DNA of 48,255 nucleotides from contig NZ_NKXO01000029.1 in NCBI RefSeq assembly GCF_002843425.1, positions 1 to 48,255 of the forward strand, read 5' to 3'. A program made the position numbers and the translations under genes. This DNA comes from Raineya orbicola (GTDB lineage Bacteria > Bacteroidota > Bacteroidia > Cytophagales > Thermonemataceae). Under the pieces are notes generated by a model. It was not told the DNA's origin. It searched no databases and worked only from the letters and a program-made list of their open reading frames with translations. Below are positions 41,047-48,255 of the stretch, piece after piece. Positions within the stretch are counted from its first letter, which is position 1. Each line of letters opens with the position of its first letter.

Positions 41047-43773
41047 ATGCATTGGAGTATAGTTATCATAGTATCTTTGTTTTACTTACTTCTGCTTTTT
41101 GGTTTGGCTTACTGGGCTGAACAAAAAGCAGAACAGAGAAGCCATTTTATCAATTCTCCTTATATTTACGCACTTTCGCTGGCGGTGTATTGTACCGCTT
41201 GGACGTACTATGGCTCTATTGGCAGAGCCTCTAAAACAGGTTTTGATTTTCTGCTAATTTATCTGGGTCCTACGCTTTCAGCACCTATTTGGTGGTTTGT
41301 GATGCGTAAAATTATTCGTATTGCTAAAATTCAAAATATTTTCAGCGTTGCTGATTTGATTGCTACTCGCTACGGCAAAAACGTAACACTTGGGGCAATA
41401 GTGAGCATTTTCACGGTTTTTGGAATAATTCCTTATCTTGCTTTGCAAATCAAGGCAATCAGCGAAACTTTTACTTTGCTTATTGAGTATCCTAAAAATT
41501 ACTCTCAAAGTCCTGTTTTTTTAGATTACGGCTTTTATATCACCATTGTTTTAGCGGTTTTTATTATTTATTTTGGCACTCGCCGTTTAGACCTTACGCG
41601 TAAAAATGAAGGAATGGTTTTCGCTATTGCTTTTGAGTCGGTTTTCAAACTTTTGGCTTTTTTGATAGCAGGTGGGTATGTTACTTTTGTGGTTTTTGGT
41701 GGTTTTGATGATATATTCCAAAAAGCATTTCAAAAGCCTGATTTACAAAAACTTTTGTTTTTTCAAGAAACTAACAAACAGCAAGGTTGGGAGTGGTTTT
41801 TAATAGGTTTGTCGTCTCTGTTTGCAGTAATGTTTCTGCCTCGTCAGTTTCAGATGATTGTCGTAGAAAATAAAAATGAAAAACATCTTGAAAAGGCAAT
41901 TTGGCTTTTCCCTTTGTATTTGCTTGTTATCAATATTTTTGTATTGCCTGTGGCACTGGCGGGCAAACTTACCTTTTCGGGTGGCGTAGATGCTGATACT
42001 TATATTTTAGCTTTTCCTTTGCAAAATGGTGTATATTGGCTTGCATTGCTGACTTATTTGGGAGGCTTTGCGGCGGCAACAAGTATACTTATTGTAGCTT
42101 CGCTGGCATTGAGCCTGATGCTTACAAATAATCTTTTTATCCCTTTGAGCTTGCAAGTGGGCATTACGCAATATCTCAAAGATAAGCAGTGGGGCAAGTG
42201 GGTGCTGTATATTCGTAGAATGAGCATTATTTTGGTCTTGATTTTAGCTTATTGGTATCTCTACACAGCTTTTGATTTACCGCTTGTTTCCATAGGATTA
42301 ATTTCTTTTGTAGCGGTTTCGCAGTTTGCTCCTGCTATCATTGGAGGGCTTTATTGGAAAGATGCCACTCGTAAAGGAGCTATGACGGGCATTGTGGTAG
42401 GTTTTGCAGTATGGTTTTATACGCTTATTGTGCCAAATTTTGTGGAGGCGGGCTTGCTTTCACGGAACATTATGCAAGAAGGACTTTTGGGAATTAGTTG
42501 GCTTCGTCCTCAATCTTTGTTCGGTTTGGAGTTTTCGCCAATAGCACATTCACTTTTTTGGAGTTTGTTTGGAAACGCATTGGCTTATGTAGCAGTTTCC
42601 ATAGCTACTTCGCAAAGCTCGCAAGAACGCAACCAAGCCGAACTTTTTGTAGATGTTTTCAAGTTTGCTGATGCCTACGATGAAGCCGTAATTTGGAAAG
42701 GGATTGCCCATAAAAAAGATTTAGAGGAACTTTTGGCTCGTTTTGTAGGCGAAAGCAAAGCAAAAAGTTTGCTCAATGAATTTGAAAAGGAAAATCAGGG
42801 AAAACTCTTTGCCGATGAGCAAGAACGCAATGCAAAACTCGTAAAATATGCCGAACGAATTTTAGCTACGGCAATAGGTTCTACTTCGGCTCGCATATTA
42901 GTAGCTTCGGTAGTGCAAGAGGAAAACCTCACCCAAGAAGAAGTACTGAAAATTCTCAAAGAAACCCAAGAACTCAAAAAAATCAATTTTGAACTCAAAA
43001 AAGCCGATGCTTTGAAAAATGAATTCATCAGTACCGTAACACACGAACTCAAAACACCTATTACTTCTATTCGGTCGCTTTCAGAAATTTTGTACGAAAA
43101 CCCCGATTTGGAGCAAGAGCAGAAAGAGCATTTTCTCAAAACGGTTATTAGCGAAACAGAACGAATGGAACGCCTTATCAATCAGGTGCTTGAACTTGAA
43201 AAATTTGAGTCGGGAAAACAAAAACTACATCTTACTCCTTGCAATTTGAATGAAATTATCCGAGAGGCTGTTAGTATCTATGAGAGTATTGTAGCAGAAA
43301 AGCAGTTACAATTCATTCAGCAAACTTACCAAGAAAACCTTTGGGCAGAAGTGGATAGAGATAGAATTTTGCAAGTTATTCTAAACTTTCTTTCCAATGC
43401 TGTCAAATTTGCCAAAACAAAAATCGTGATAAATAGTGCCTTGAAACAAAATTTTGTAGAAATTAGTGTGTTAGATGACGGAAAGGGCGTACCTGATGAG
43501 CTTAAAGAAGCGATTTTTGAAAAGTTTTTTCAAGCGGAAAATCAAAACATTCGCAAACCCAAAGGAAGTGGATTAGGTTTAGCTATTTGTAAGAAAATTA
43601 TTCAGTATCATAAAGGAACAATCGGGGTAGAGCGTGAGCAAGGAATGACTAAATTTTATTTTCGGATTTTTCCGACCTTATCACCTGCAATAATTGATGA
43701 AATGCACGGCGAAGCGAAAAATCAATTTTTCAAGAATAACCCCCTGATGGGTAATAATGGATTTAGTTCTTAA
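41047..43773 (+). CDS. SLC5 sodium/solute symporter fused to a histidine kinase
   Basis: A 908-residue CbrA-like hybrid. The N-terminal part (about 1-530) has roughly 13 transmembrane helices of the sodium:solute symporter fold, opening with YCTAWTYYGSIGRASKTGFDF and including RKNEGMVFAIAFES. A linker (about 535-650) leads to HisKA with phosphoacceptor His666 in VTHELKTPITSIRSLSE, then an HATPase_c domain with N-box NFLSNAVKF, DDGKGVPDEL and GSGLGLAICK. Such proteins couple uptake of a substrate to phosphorylation of a receiver. The receiver gene follows after 12 bp and the SpoIIE phosphatase precedes by 9 bp. With acs downstream, acetate or another short acid is the likely ligand, though this is inference. 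Confidence 0.92.
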   Translation: MHWSIVIIVSLFYLLLLFGLAYWAEQKAEQRSHFINSPYIYALSLAVYCTAWTYYGSIGRASKTGFDFLLIYLGPTLSAPIWWFVMRKIIRIAKIQNIFSVADLIATRYGKNVTLGAIVSIFTVFGIIPYLALQIKAISETFTLLIEYPKNYSQSPVFLDYGFYITIVLAVFIIYFGTRRLDLTRKNEGMVFAIAFESVFKLLAFLIAGGYVTFVVFGGFDDIFQKAFQKPDLQKLLFFQETNKQQGWEWFLIGLSSLFAVMFLPRQFQMIVVENKNEKHLEKAIWLFPLYLLVINIFVLPVALAGKLTFSGGVDADTYILAFPLQNGVYWLALLTYLGGFAAATSILIVASLALSLMLTNNLFIPLSLQVGITQYLKDKQWGKWVLYIRRMSIILVLILAYWYLYTAFDLPLVSIGLISFVAVSQFAPAIIGGLYWKDATRKGAMTGIVVGFAVWFYTLIVPNFVEAGLLSRNIMQEGLLGISWLRPQSLFGLEFSPIAHSLFWSLFGNALAYVAVSIATSQSSQERNQAELFVDVFKFADAYDEAVIWKGIAHKKDLEELLARFVGESKAKSLLNEFEKENQGKLFADEQERNAKLVKYAERILATAIGSTSARILVASVVQEENLTQEEVLKILKETQELKKINFELKKADALKNEFISTVTHELKTPITSIRSLSEILYENPDLEQEQKEHFLKTVISETERMERLINQVLELEKFESGKQKLHLTPCNLNEIIREAVSIYESIVAEKQLQFIQQTYQENLWAEVDRDRILQVILNFLSNAVKFAKTKIVINSALKQNFVEISVLDDGKGVPDELKEAIFEKFFQAENQNIRKPKGSGLGLAICKKIIQYHKGTIGVEREQGMTKFYFRIFPTLSPAIIDEMHGEAKNQFFKNNPLMGNNGFSS

Positions 43774-43785
43774 ATTTTTTGACCT

Positions 43786-44154
43786 ATGAAAGTTTTAATT
43801 GTAGATGATGAACCTAATATTTTGATGTCATTGGATTTTCTGATGCGAAAAGAAGGTTATGAGGTATTAGTCGCTCGTAACGGCACAGAGGCAATGGAAA
43901 GTTTGCATAGCAATCTGCCCGATGTAGTATTACTGGATATTATGATGCCCGATGTAGATGGCTACGAAATTTGCAAGCATATTAAAAGCACCGAAGAACT
44001 GAAACATTGCAAAGTAATCTTCATTAGTGCCAAAAGCAAAGAAGCAGATATTCAGAAAGGTTATGAAGTAGGAGCAGATTTTTACATTACCAAACCTTTT
44101 ACGAATAAGCAAATAGTGAGTAAAGTGAAAGAGTTATTAGTGGTTGGAATATAA
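43786..44154 (+). CDS. Single-domain CheY-like response regulator
   Basis: A 122-residue receiver domain only, with acidic pocket DDE (7-9), phosphoacceptor Asp51 in LLDIMMPDVDGYE, Ser81 in FISAKS and Lys103 in ITKPF. There is no DNA-binding domain, so it must act through protein interaction, for example with the SpoIIE phosphatase or a downstream regulator. It starts 12 bp after the SLC5-kinase gene, whose kinase is the obvious donor. The whole receiver is intact. Confidence 0.93.
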   Translation: MKVLIVDDEPNILMSLDFLMRKEGYEVLVARNGTEAMESLHSNLPDVVLLDIMMPDVDGYEICKHIKSTEELKHCKVIFISAKSKEADIQKGYEVGADFYITKPFTNKQIVSKVKELLVVGI

Positions 44155-44168
44155 AAGATAACACGCTT

Positions 44169-45137
44169 ATGCTTGATAGTTTGGTAGCACATATTAAAGA
44201 AATCGTTAATCAGGCTCGTTTGCAGGCTTTTCAAGAGGTGAATAGCATTTTGCTGAAAATGTATTGGGAAATTGGCAGATTGATAGTTGAAGAGGAGCAA
44301 AATGGCTACAAAAGGGCCAAATATGGTGAATTTAAGTTGAAAAATTTAGCTCAAAAATTAACCATAGAGTTAGGAAAGGGTTTTGATGAAAGAAATCTTA
44401 GAAATATGCGAGCCTTTTACATAGCTTTTCCAATTTGGAACGCAGTGCGTTCCGAATTGAGTTGGACGCACTACCGAATTTTGTCAAGAATAGAACAGGA
44501 GAATTGGAGAAACTTTTATATGAAAGAAGCCATACAAAATGCTTGGACTACCCGAGTGCTTCAAAGAAATATTGACAGCCAATATGTAAATCGGGTTCTT
44601 GAAGTTCCAAAAGAAACGAATAGCACTAGCAATATCAAAGAGTTTATAAAAGACCCATACATATTTGAGTTTTTGGGCGTATCTCAAGAAAAACTAACCG
44701 AAAAAGAATTAGAAACAGCACTGATTAGTCATTTACAGAGTTTTCTGATGGAATTAGGAAAAGGTTTTGCATTTGTAGCACGCCAGCAACATATATGTAC
44801 TGAAACTGCGGACTTTTTTATTGATTTAGTGTTTTACAATTATATTCTCAAATGCTTTGTTCTTATTGACTTAAAAATAGGCAAACTTACGCATCAGGAT
44901 ATTGGGCAAATGGATATGTATGTACGTATGTACAACGATTTAAGAAAAAACGAAGATGACAACCCCACTATTGGTATCATTCTTTGTACAGATAAAGATG
45001 AAACTATTGTAAAATATTCAGTTTTAGCCGAAAATGAGAGGCTTTTTGCAAGTAAATATCGTTTGTATATGCCTACTGAAGAAGAGTTAAGGCAGTTGAT
45101 TGAAAAAGATAAAAACTGGATTGAATATGACAATTAG
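44169..45137 (+). CDS. YhcG-family PDDEXK nuclease protein
   Basis: The 322-residue product has an N-terminal DUF1016 helical domain (about 1-140, with VNSILLKMYWEIGRLIVEEEQNG and LSWTHYRILSRIE) and a C-terminal PDDEXK domain with DFFIDLVFYN and FVLIDLKIGKLTHQDIGQM, which supply the Asp, the Asp-x-Lys pair and the Gln of the active site. Members of this group are DNA-acting nucleases, often scattered near mobile or defence genes, with unknown cellular roles. It lies 14 bp after the receiver gene and 75 bp before acs, on the same strand, yet has no visible functional link, so it may be an inserted passenger. Its coding quality looks intact. Confidence 0.85.
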   Translation: MLDSLVAHIKEIVNQARLQAFQEVNSILLKMYWEIGRLIVEEEQNGYKRAKYGEFKLKNLAQKLTIELGKGFDERNLRNMRAFYIAFPIWNAVRSELSWTHYRILSRIEQENWRNFYMKEAIQNAWTTRVLQRNIDSQYVNRVLEVPKETNSTSNIKEFIKDPYIFEFLGVSQEKLTEKELETALISHLQSFLMELGKGFAFVARQQHICTETADFFIDLVFYNYILKCFVLIDLKIGKLTHQDIGQMDMYVRMYNDLRKNEDDNPTIGIILCTDKDETIVKYSVLAENERLFASKYRLYMPTEEELRQLIEKDKNWIEYDN

Positions 45138-45212
45138 TGGCTTATTTCTAAAAATTCAAGCAATAACACCTAACTCAATCTAAAAATATTCACCCTTAAA
45201 ATCTTAAAAACT

Positions 45213-47135
45213 ATGCTTACCAAAATCAACACCCTCAGTGGGTACTTGTACGAGTACCAAAAAAGCGTTGCTAATCCCGAAGATTTTTGGGATAGTGTAG
45301 CACAACAATTCTATTGGCGTAAAACTTGGGACAAAGTCGTAGAATGGAACTTTGAAAATCTTGATGTCAAATGGTTTATCGGTGGCAAGCTCAATATCAC
45401 CGAAAACATCTTTGAGCGAAATTTATTTACATTAGGCGAAAAAACAGCTATTATTTTTGAACCCAATGACCCCAACGAACCTGTACGCAAACTAACCTAC
45501 AAAGAGCTTTACGAAGAGGTTTGTCGTTTTGCAAATGTTTTGCTTGCCAATGGGGTTCGCAAGGGCGATAGGGTGGCTATTTATATGCCAATGACCCCCG
45601 AGGCGGCAATAGCGATGCTGGCTTGTGCAAGAATAGGGGCAATTCATTCAGTAGTATTTGCGGGTTTTTCGGCTTCGTCTCTTGCCGACCGCATTAACGA
45701 CGCTCAGGCTAAAATGGTAATTACTTCTGATGGCAATTTCAGAGGGGCTAAAACCATTGAAGTAAAGGCAGTAGTTGATGAGGCTTTACAAAGTTGTACT
45801 TCCGTAGAAAAAGTAATTGTGCTGAAAAGAACCAATACACCTGTGCAAATGCAAGCAGGTAGAGATATTTGGTGGCACGAGGCTGTGCAAGGGGGTTCGG
45901 TGCAAAATAAAGCCGAAGAAATGGACTCCGAAGATATGCTTTTCATTCTCTATACTTCGGGTTCTACGGGTAAGCCTAAAGGCGTTGTGCATACCACAGG
46001 GGGATATATGGTTTATACGGCTTATACTTTCCGTAATGTGTTTCAGTATGAGCCGCAAGATATTTTTTGGTGTACGGCTGATGTCGGTTGGGTTACAGGG
46101 CATTCTTATATTGTGTATGGACCGCTTCTCAATGGGGCTACCGTAGTAATGTTTGAAGGCGTACCTACTTACCCCGATGTAGATAGATTTTGGGCGGTGG
46201 TAGAAAAACACAAGGTTACGCATCTTTATACTGCTCCTACGGCTATTCGGGCTTTGATGGCGTATGGCACAGAGCCTATTCAGAAGCACGATTTAAGCAG
46301 TCTGAAAGTTTTAGGAACCGTTGGTGAGCCTATCAACGAGGAGGCGTGGCATTGGTATTACAATCACGTAGGCAAGGGAAATTGTCCTGTGGTGGATACG
46401 TGGTGGCAAACCGAAACAGGCGGCATTATGATTTCTCCTATTGCAGGGGTAACCCCTACTAAACCCGGTTATGCTACCTTACCGATGCCCGGCATTCAGC
46501 CTGTTATTGTAGATAACGAAGGCAGAGAACTGAAAGGCAATAATGTAGAGGGCAATTTATGTATTAAGTTCCCTTGGCCCTCAATGATACGCACCACTTA
46601 CGGCGATCACGAAAGGGCAGTGAATACTTATTTCAAAACTTTCAAGGGCTTGTATTTTACGGGAGATGGCGTAAAACGTGATGCCGATGGCTACTATCGT
46701 ATTTTAGGACGTGTTGATGATGTTATCAATGTTTCAGGGCATCGTTTGGGTACTGCCGAAGTAGAAAATGCTATCAATTCGCACCCGCTTGTGATAGAAA
46801 GTGCTGTGGTTGGTTACCCTCACGAAATCAAGGGGCAGGGCATTTATGCCTATGTGATTTTAGATAGTGCCGCCAAAGAACACGACCCCGAAAAACTCAA
46901 ACAAAGCCTGCTTACTACGGTTACGAAAGTGATAGGTCCTATTGCCAAACCTGATGTTATTCAGTTTGTTTCGTGCTTGCCCAAAACACGTAGCGGTAAG
47001 ATTATGCGTAGGATTTTGCGTAAGGTTGCAGAAAAAGACATTTCCAACCTCGGCGATACTACTACACTTTTAGACCCTACGGTAGTTGATGAAATCATTG
47101 AAGGAGCAGGTCTGCGGCAAAGTTCGGCTAAGTGA
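45213..47135 (+). CDS. acs: Acetyl-CoA synthetase
   Basis: A 640-residue AMP-forming acetate:CoA ligase. Landmarks are the P-loop YTSGSTGKPKGV, DTWWQTETGG, the hinge segment YRILGRVDDVINVSGHRLGTAEVE, and the C-terminal TRSGKIMRR whose Lys is the usual site of regulatory acetylation. It activates acetate to acetyl-CoA with ATP, through an acetyl-adenylate. Length is normal. It is the last gene of the carboxylate module, after a transporter-kinase, receiver and YhcG gene, and has a 75-bp leader with no clear TAnnTTTG box, so it may depend on upstream transcription or on a regulator. Confidence 0.96.
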   Translation: MLTKINTLSGYLYEYQKSVANPEDFWDSVAQQFYWRKTWDKVVEWNFENLDVKWFIGGKLNITENIFERNLFTLGEKTAIIFEPNDPNEPVRKLTYKELYEEVCRFANVLLANGVRKGDRVAIYMPMTPEAAIAMLACARIGAIHSVVFAGFSASSLADRINDAQAKMVITSDGNFRGAKTIEVKAVVDEALQSCTSVEKVIVLKRTNTPVQMQAGRDIWWHEAVQGGSVQNKAEEMDSEDMLFILYTSGSTGKPKGVVHTTGGYMVYTAYTFRNVFQYEPQDIFWCTADVGWVTGHSYIVYGPLLNGATVVMFEGVPTYPDVDRFWAVVEKHKVTHLYTAPTAIRALMAYGTEPIQKHDLSSLKVLGTVGEPINEEAWHWYYNHVGKGNCPVVDTWWQTETGGIMISPIAGVTPTKPGYATLPMPGIQPVIVDNEGRELKGNNVEGNLCIKFPWPSMIRTTYGDHERAVNTYFKTFKGLYFTGDGVKRDADGYYRILGRVDDVINVSGHRLGTAEVENAINSHPLVIESAVVGYPHEIKGQGIYAYVILDSAAKEHDPEKLKQSLLTTVTKVIGPIAKPDVIQFVSCLPKTRSGKIMRRILRKVAEKDISNLGDTTTLLDPTVVDEIIEGAGLRQSSAK

Positions 47136-47160
47136 GTAATGTGTAATAAAATGAAAAAAC

Positions 47161-47195
47161 AATCGGCAACATCACACTTGGCGATGTTGCCGATT
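47161..47195. terminator. Terminator between acs and the beta-barrel gene
   Basis: A 13-bp perfect stem (47161-47173 with 47183-47195) and a 9-base loop lie between two convergent genes. On the minus strand it is followed by GTTTTTTC; on the plus side it lacks a U run. Its core CAACATCAC...GATGTTG is nearly the same as that of the hairpin at 34762-34788. Confidence 0.78.
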
Positions 47196-47267
47196 ACAAA
47201 CTACTTGCTCCCAAAAATTTTCAGCTTTCCTACTTTTTTGCTTACTTTTTTACGAATGGCTTTTTCA

Positions 47268-47957
47268 TCAATCTAATTGCTGTTTTATACCGAACCTAAT
47301 GCCTCTTAACAAATAAGGTTCATCTTGCGAAATCATATCTTTTTGAAAGAAATAACCCAAAGTGAGAGTACTCTTATCATTTATCTGATAACCCAAACTC
47401 AAATCCGCTTGATAAGTGAGTCTTTTTATGAAAAAATCTGTATTATTAAACCAGACACTTCTGAATGAATAAGGGCTGTCAATTAGATGTATAACCTGAT
47501 TTTTTGTAGTTCCTAATAGCAAGGAAAAAGAAGGAATCAACATTAAAGACTGCTTCGGAAAGCGAAAATAATAACTTATTTTCAGAGGAATTTCAATTTC
47601 GTTTTGCCAAGTTACTTTTCTTATTCCCTCACCTTTGGATAGAACTCTGTTATCATCAAAAAATATCTGAAATGTTCTTTCGGTGCTGTATTCTCGCTTT
47701 GGTGAAAAATGCACTCCTGTTGAAAAACTTAAATTTTTACCAGTTTTTTCAATTTGAATTTGCAAGCCCATTCCATTACCAGCATTATATTTAGTGATAA
47801 AAGAAGTGTCTATGAAATTAGGAATGTTAATTTTAGATTCTATCAAAGTCTGTTTTCCTCGTCTGATGTTTTCCCAGCTCATAGTAGCATTCACAAACCA
47901 TTTTTGTGCAAACAACTGGTGCGATAAAATCCAAAACAAGAAAAAAATTTTTTTCAT
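47268..47957 (-). CDS. Outer-membrane beta-barrel protein
   Basis: A 229-residue product with a signal peptide (KKIFFLFWILSHQLFAQ) and an alternating aromatic/polar pattern of about 10-12 strands, ending YLLRGIRFGIKQQLD. It resembles the small OmpW/PorT-like barrels (DUF-type) of Bacteroidota that have no assigned cargo. The closing strands (STLTLGYFFQKDM, then DEPYLLRGIRFGI) are clearly alike to the tail of the truncated gene just upstream (47962-48127), so the two are tandem paralogues. The first gene's stop is 4 bp from this gene's start, so they were probably cotranscribed before the IS insertion. Confidence 0.78.
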   Translation of the reverse strand: MKKIFFLFWILSHQLFAQKWFVNATMSWENIRRGKQTLIESKINIPNFIDTSFITKYNAGNGMGLQIQIEKTGKNLSFSTGVHFSPKREYSTERTFQIFFDDNRVLSKGEGIRKVTWQNEIEIPLKISYYFRFPKQSLMLIPSFSLLLGTTKNQVIHLIDSPYSFRSVWFNNTDFFIKRLTYQADLSLGYQINDKSTLTLGYFFQKDMISQDEPYLLRGIRFGIKQQLD

Positions 47958-47961
47958 AAAA

Positions 47962-48127
47962 CTACTTTTTGTTGAACAATGATTTGAGCACAGAAGAATT
48001 TATTTGATATGCTATACGAAGCCCTGATGTAAAGTAAGGCTCTTCCCATTCAGCATTTCTGAAAGGAAGCAGGGCTTGCGAAAAATACCTCATTGATATG
48101 AAATTACCTTCTTTCAATTTATAAGTT
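47962..48127 (-). pseudogene. C-terminal fragment of a second barrel protein, cut by the IS
   Basis: Reading on the minus strand from the element end, the frame runs to TAG at 47962-47964 with no start. It encodes KLKEGNFISMRYFSQALL, then EWEEPYFTSGLRIAYQI and a tail ending FNKK, matching in order the last strands of the intact barrel gene at 47268-47957. The N-terminal part is missing: the IS terminus begins at 48128. The rest may survive on the far side of the IS, outside this window. Confidence 0.65.
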
Positions 48128-48255
48128 AACGTGAGTTAAGCGGCAATATCTTGAAAAAGTTCAAAATTTGTAAGTAGATTTTTTTCTTGAAAATCTCTAA
48201 TAGTGGGCTTTTTATCTAGGAATTTGTAGGCAATAATTCCAGACCACAAATTGAC
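48128..48255 (-). mobile_element. End of the second IS copy, inverted relative to the first
   Basis: The exact reverse complement of positions 1-128. Element end AACGTGAGTT is at 48128-48137, joined directly to barrel-gene sequence on its left. The copy extends beyond the window's right edge. The two copies therefore have their transposase 3' ends facing each other across the 48-kb window. Confidence 0.85.
48136..48255 (-). pseudogene. Transposase, C-terminal 39 residues (partial at window edge)
   Basis: The same 39 codons as at 1-120, on the opposite strand, ending in LFQDIAA and TAA at 48136-48138. Incomplete because the contig ends. No catalytic motif is visible in this part. Confidence 0.6.

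Noticed and set aside
44169-45137. YhcG gene as part of a named defence system
   Set aside because: No restriction, toxin-antitoxin or other defence gene is adjacent, so a defence role would be speculation.
45786-46289. 167-codon minus-strand open frame
   Set aside because: It is antisense to the well-supported acs gene and has no recognisable motif or promoter.
1-48255. Identical ends as evidence of a circular replicon
   Set aside because: The ends are reverse complements, not direct repeats, so they do not overlap head to tail. They mark a repeat (IS) boundary.

Overview
The window looks like a complete contig from a low-GC member of the Bacteroidota, most likely of Cytophagales type. The reasons are: many promoters fit the Bacteroidota pattern TTTG-N19/20-TAnnTTTG; Shine-Dalgarno sequences are mostly weak; and the gene content is typical (Reg_prop/Y_Y_Y propeller sensors, a TPR histidine kinase, an SLC5-histidine kinase fusion, large beta-barrel 'putative porin' proteins, short lipoproteins, homogentisate dioxygenase and tryptophan dioxygenase). 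Genus cannot be read from the sequence. The first 128 bases and the last 128 bases are exact reverse complements and encode the C-terminal end of the same transposase, so the contig stops inside two copies of one insertion sequence (IS) facing opposite ways.

Layout. 1-4543: IS end, a lipoprotein, a di-haem cytochrome c peroxidase, and the pair pseB-pseC (first steps of pseudaminic-acid-type sugar synthesis). 4727-14538: mostly housekeeping genes (ppk1, a TerB-like protein, an aldo/keto reductase, hmgA, an ABC ATPase, pgk, an M23 peptidase-like protein, a dienelactone-hydrolase-like protein, pabB). 14513-22912: two sensor histidine kinases, a large outer-membrane barrel, a MazF/PemK-type toxin-antitoxin pair whose toxin frame is broken, and an acetyl-CoA hydrolase/transferase. 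22875-25979: surface polysaccharide genes (O-antigen-ligase-like protein, WecG/TagA-type glycosyltransferase, and a GDP-mannose 3,5-epimerase homologue with the plant enzyme's catalytic residues in matching spacing). 26036-33238: a kinase-less propeller sensor with a lipoprotein, and a 1361-residue double DUF445 protein. 33239-34801: an AT-rich, gene-poor scar holding an internally deleted IS copy, a GC-rich hairpin repeat, two very small membrane ORFs and gene remnants. 34802-35752: tryptophan 2,3-dioxygenase.

36138-47135 is the most coherent block: outer-membrane porin, MFS metabolite:H+ symporter, two tiny membrane proteins, membrane SpoIIE-type phosphatase, SLC5 transporter fused to a histidine kinase, CheY-like receiver, a YhcG nuclease, and acetyl-CoA synthetase, all on one strand with short or overlapping junctions from the phosphatase onward. 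I read it as a carboxylate (probably acetate) import, sensing and activation module. The right end holds two tandem barrel-type outer-membrane genes; the upstream one is cut by the IS.

No rRNA, tRNA, CRISPR array or prophage was found. Function calls rest on motifs read by eye; no database search was possible.
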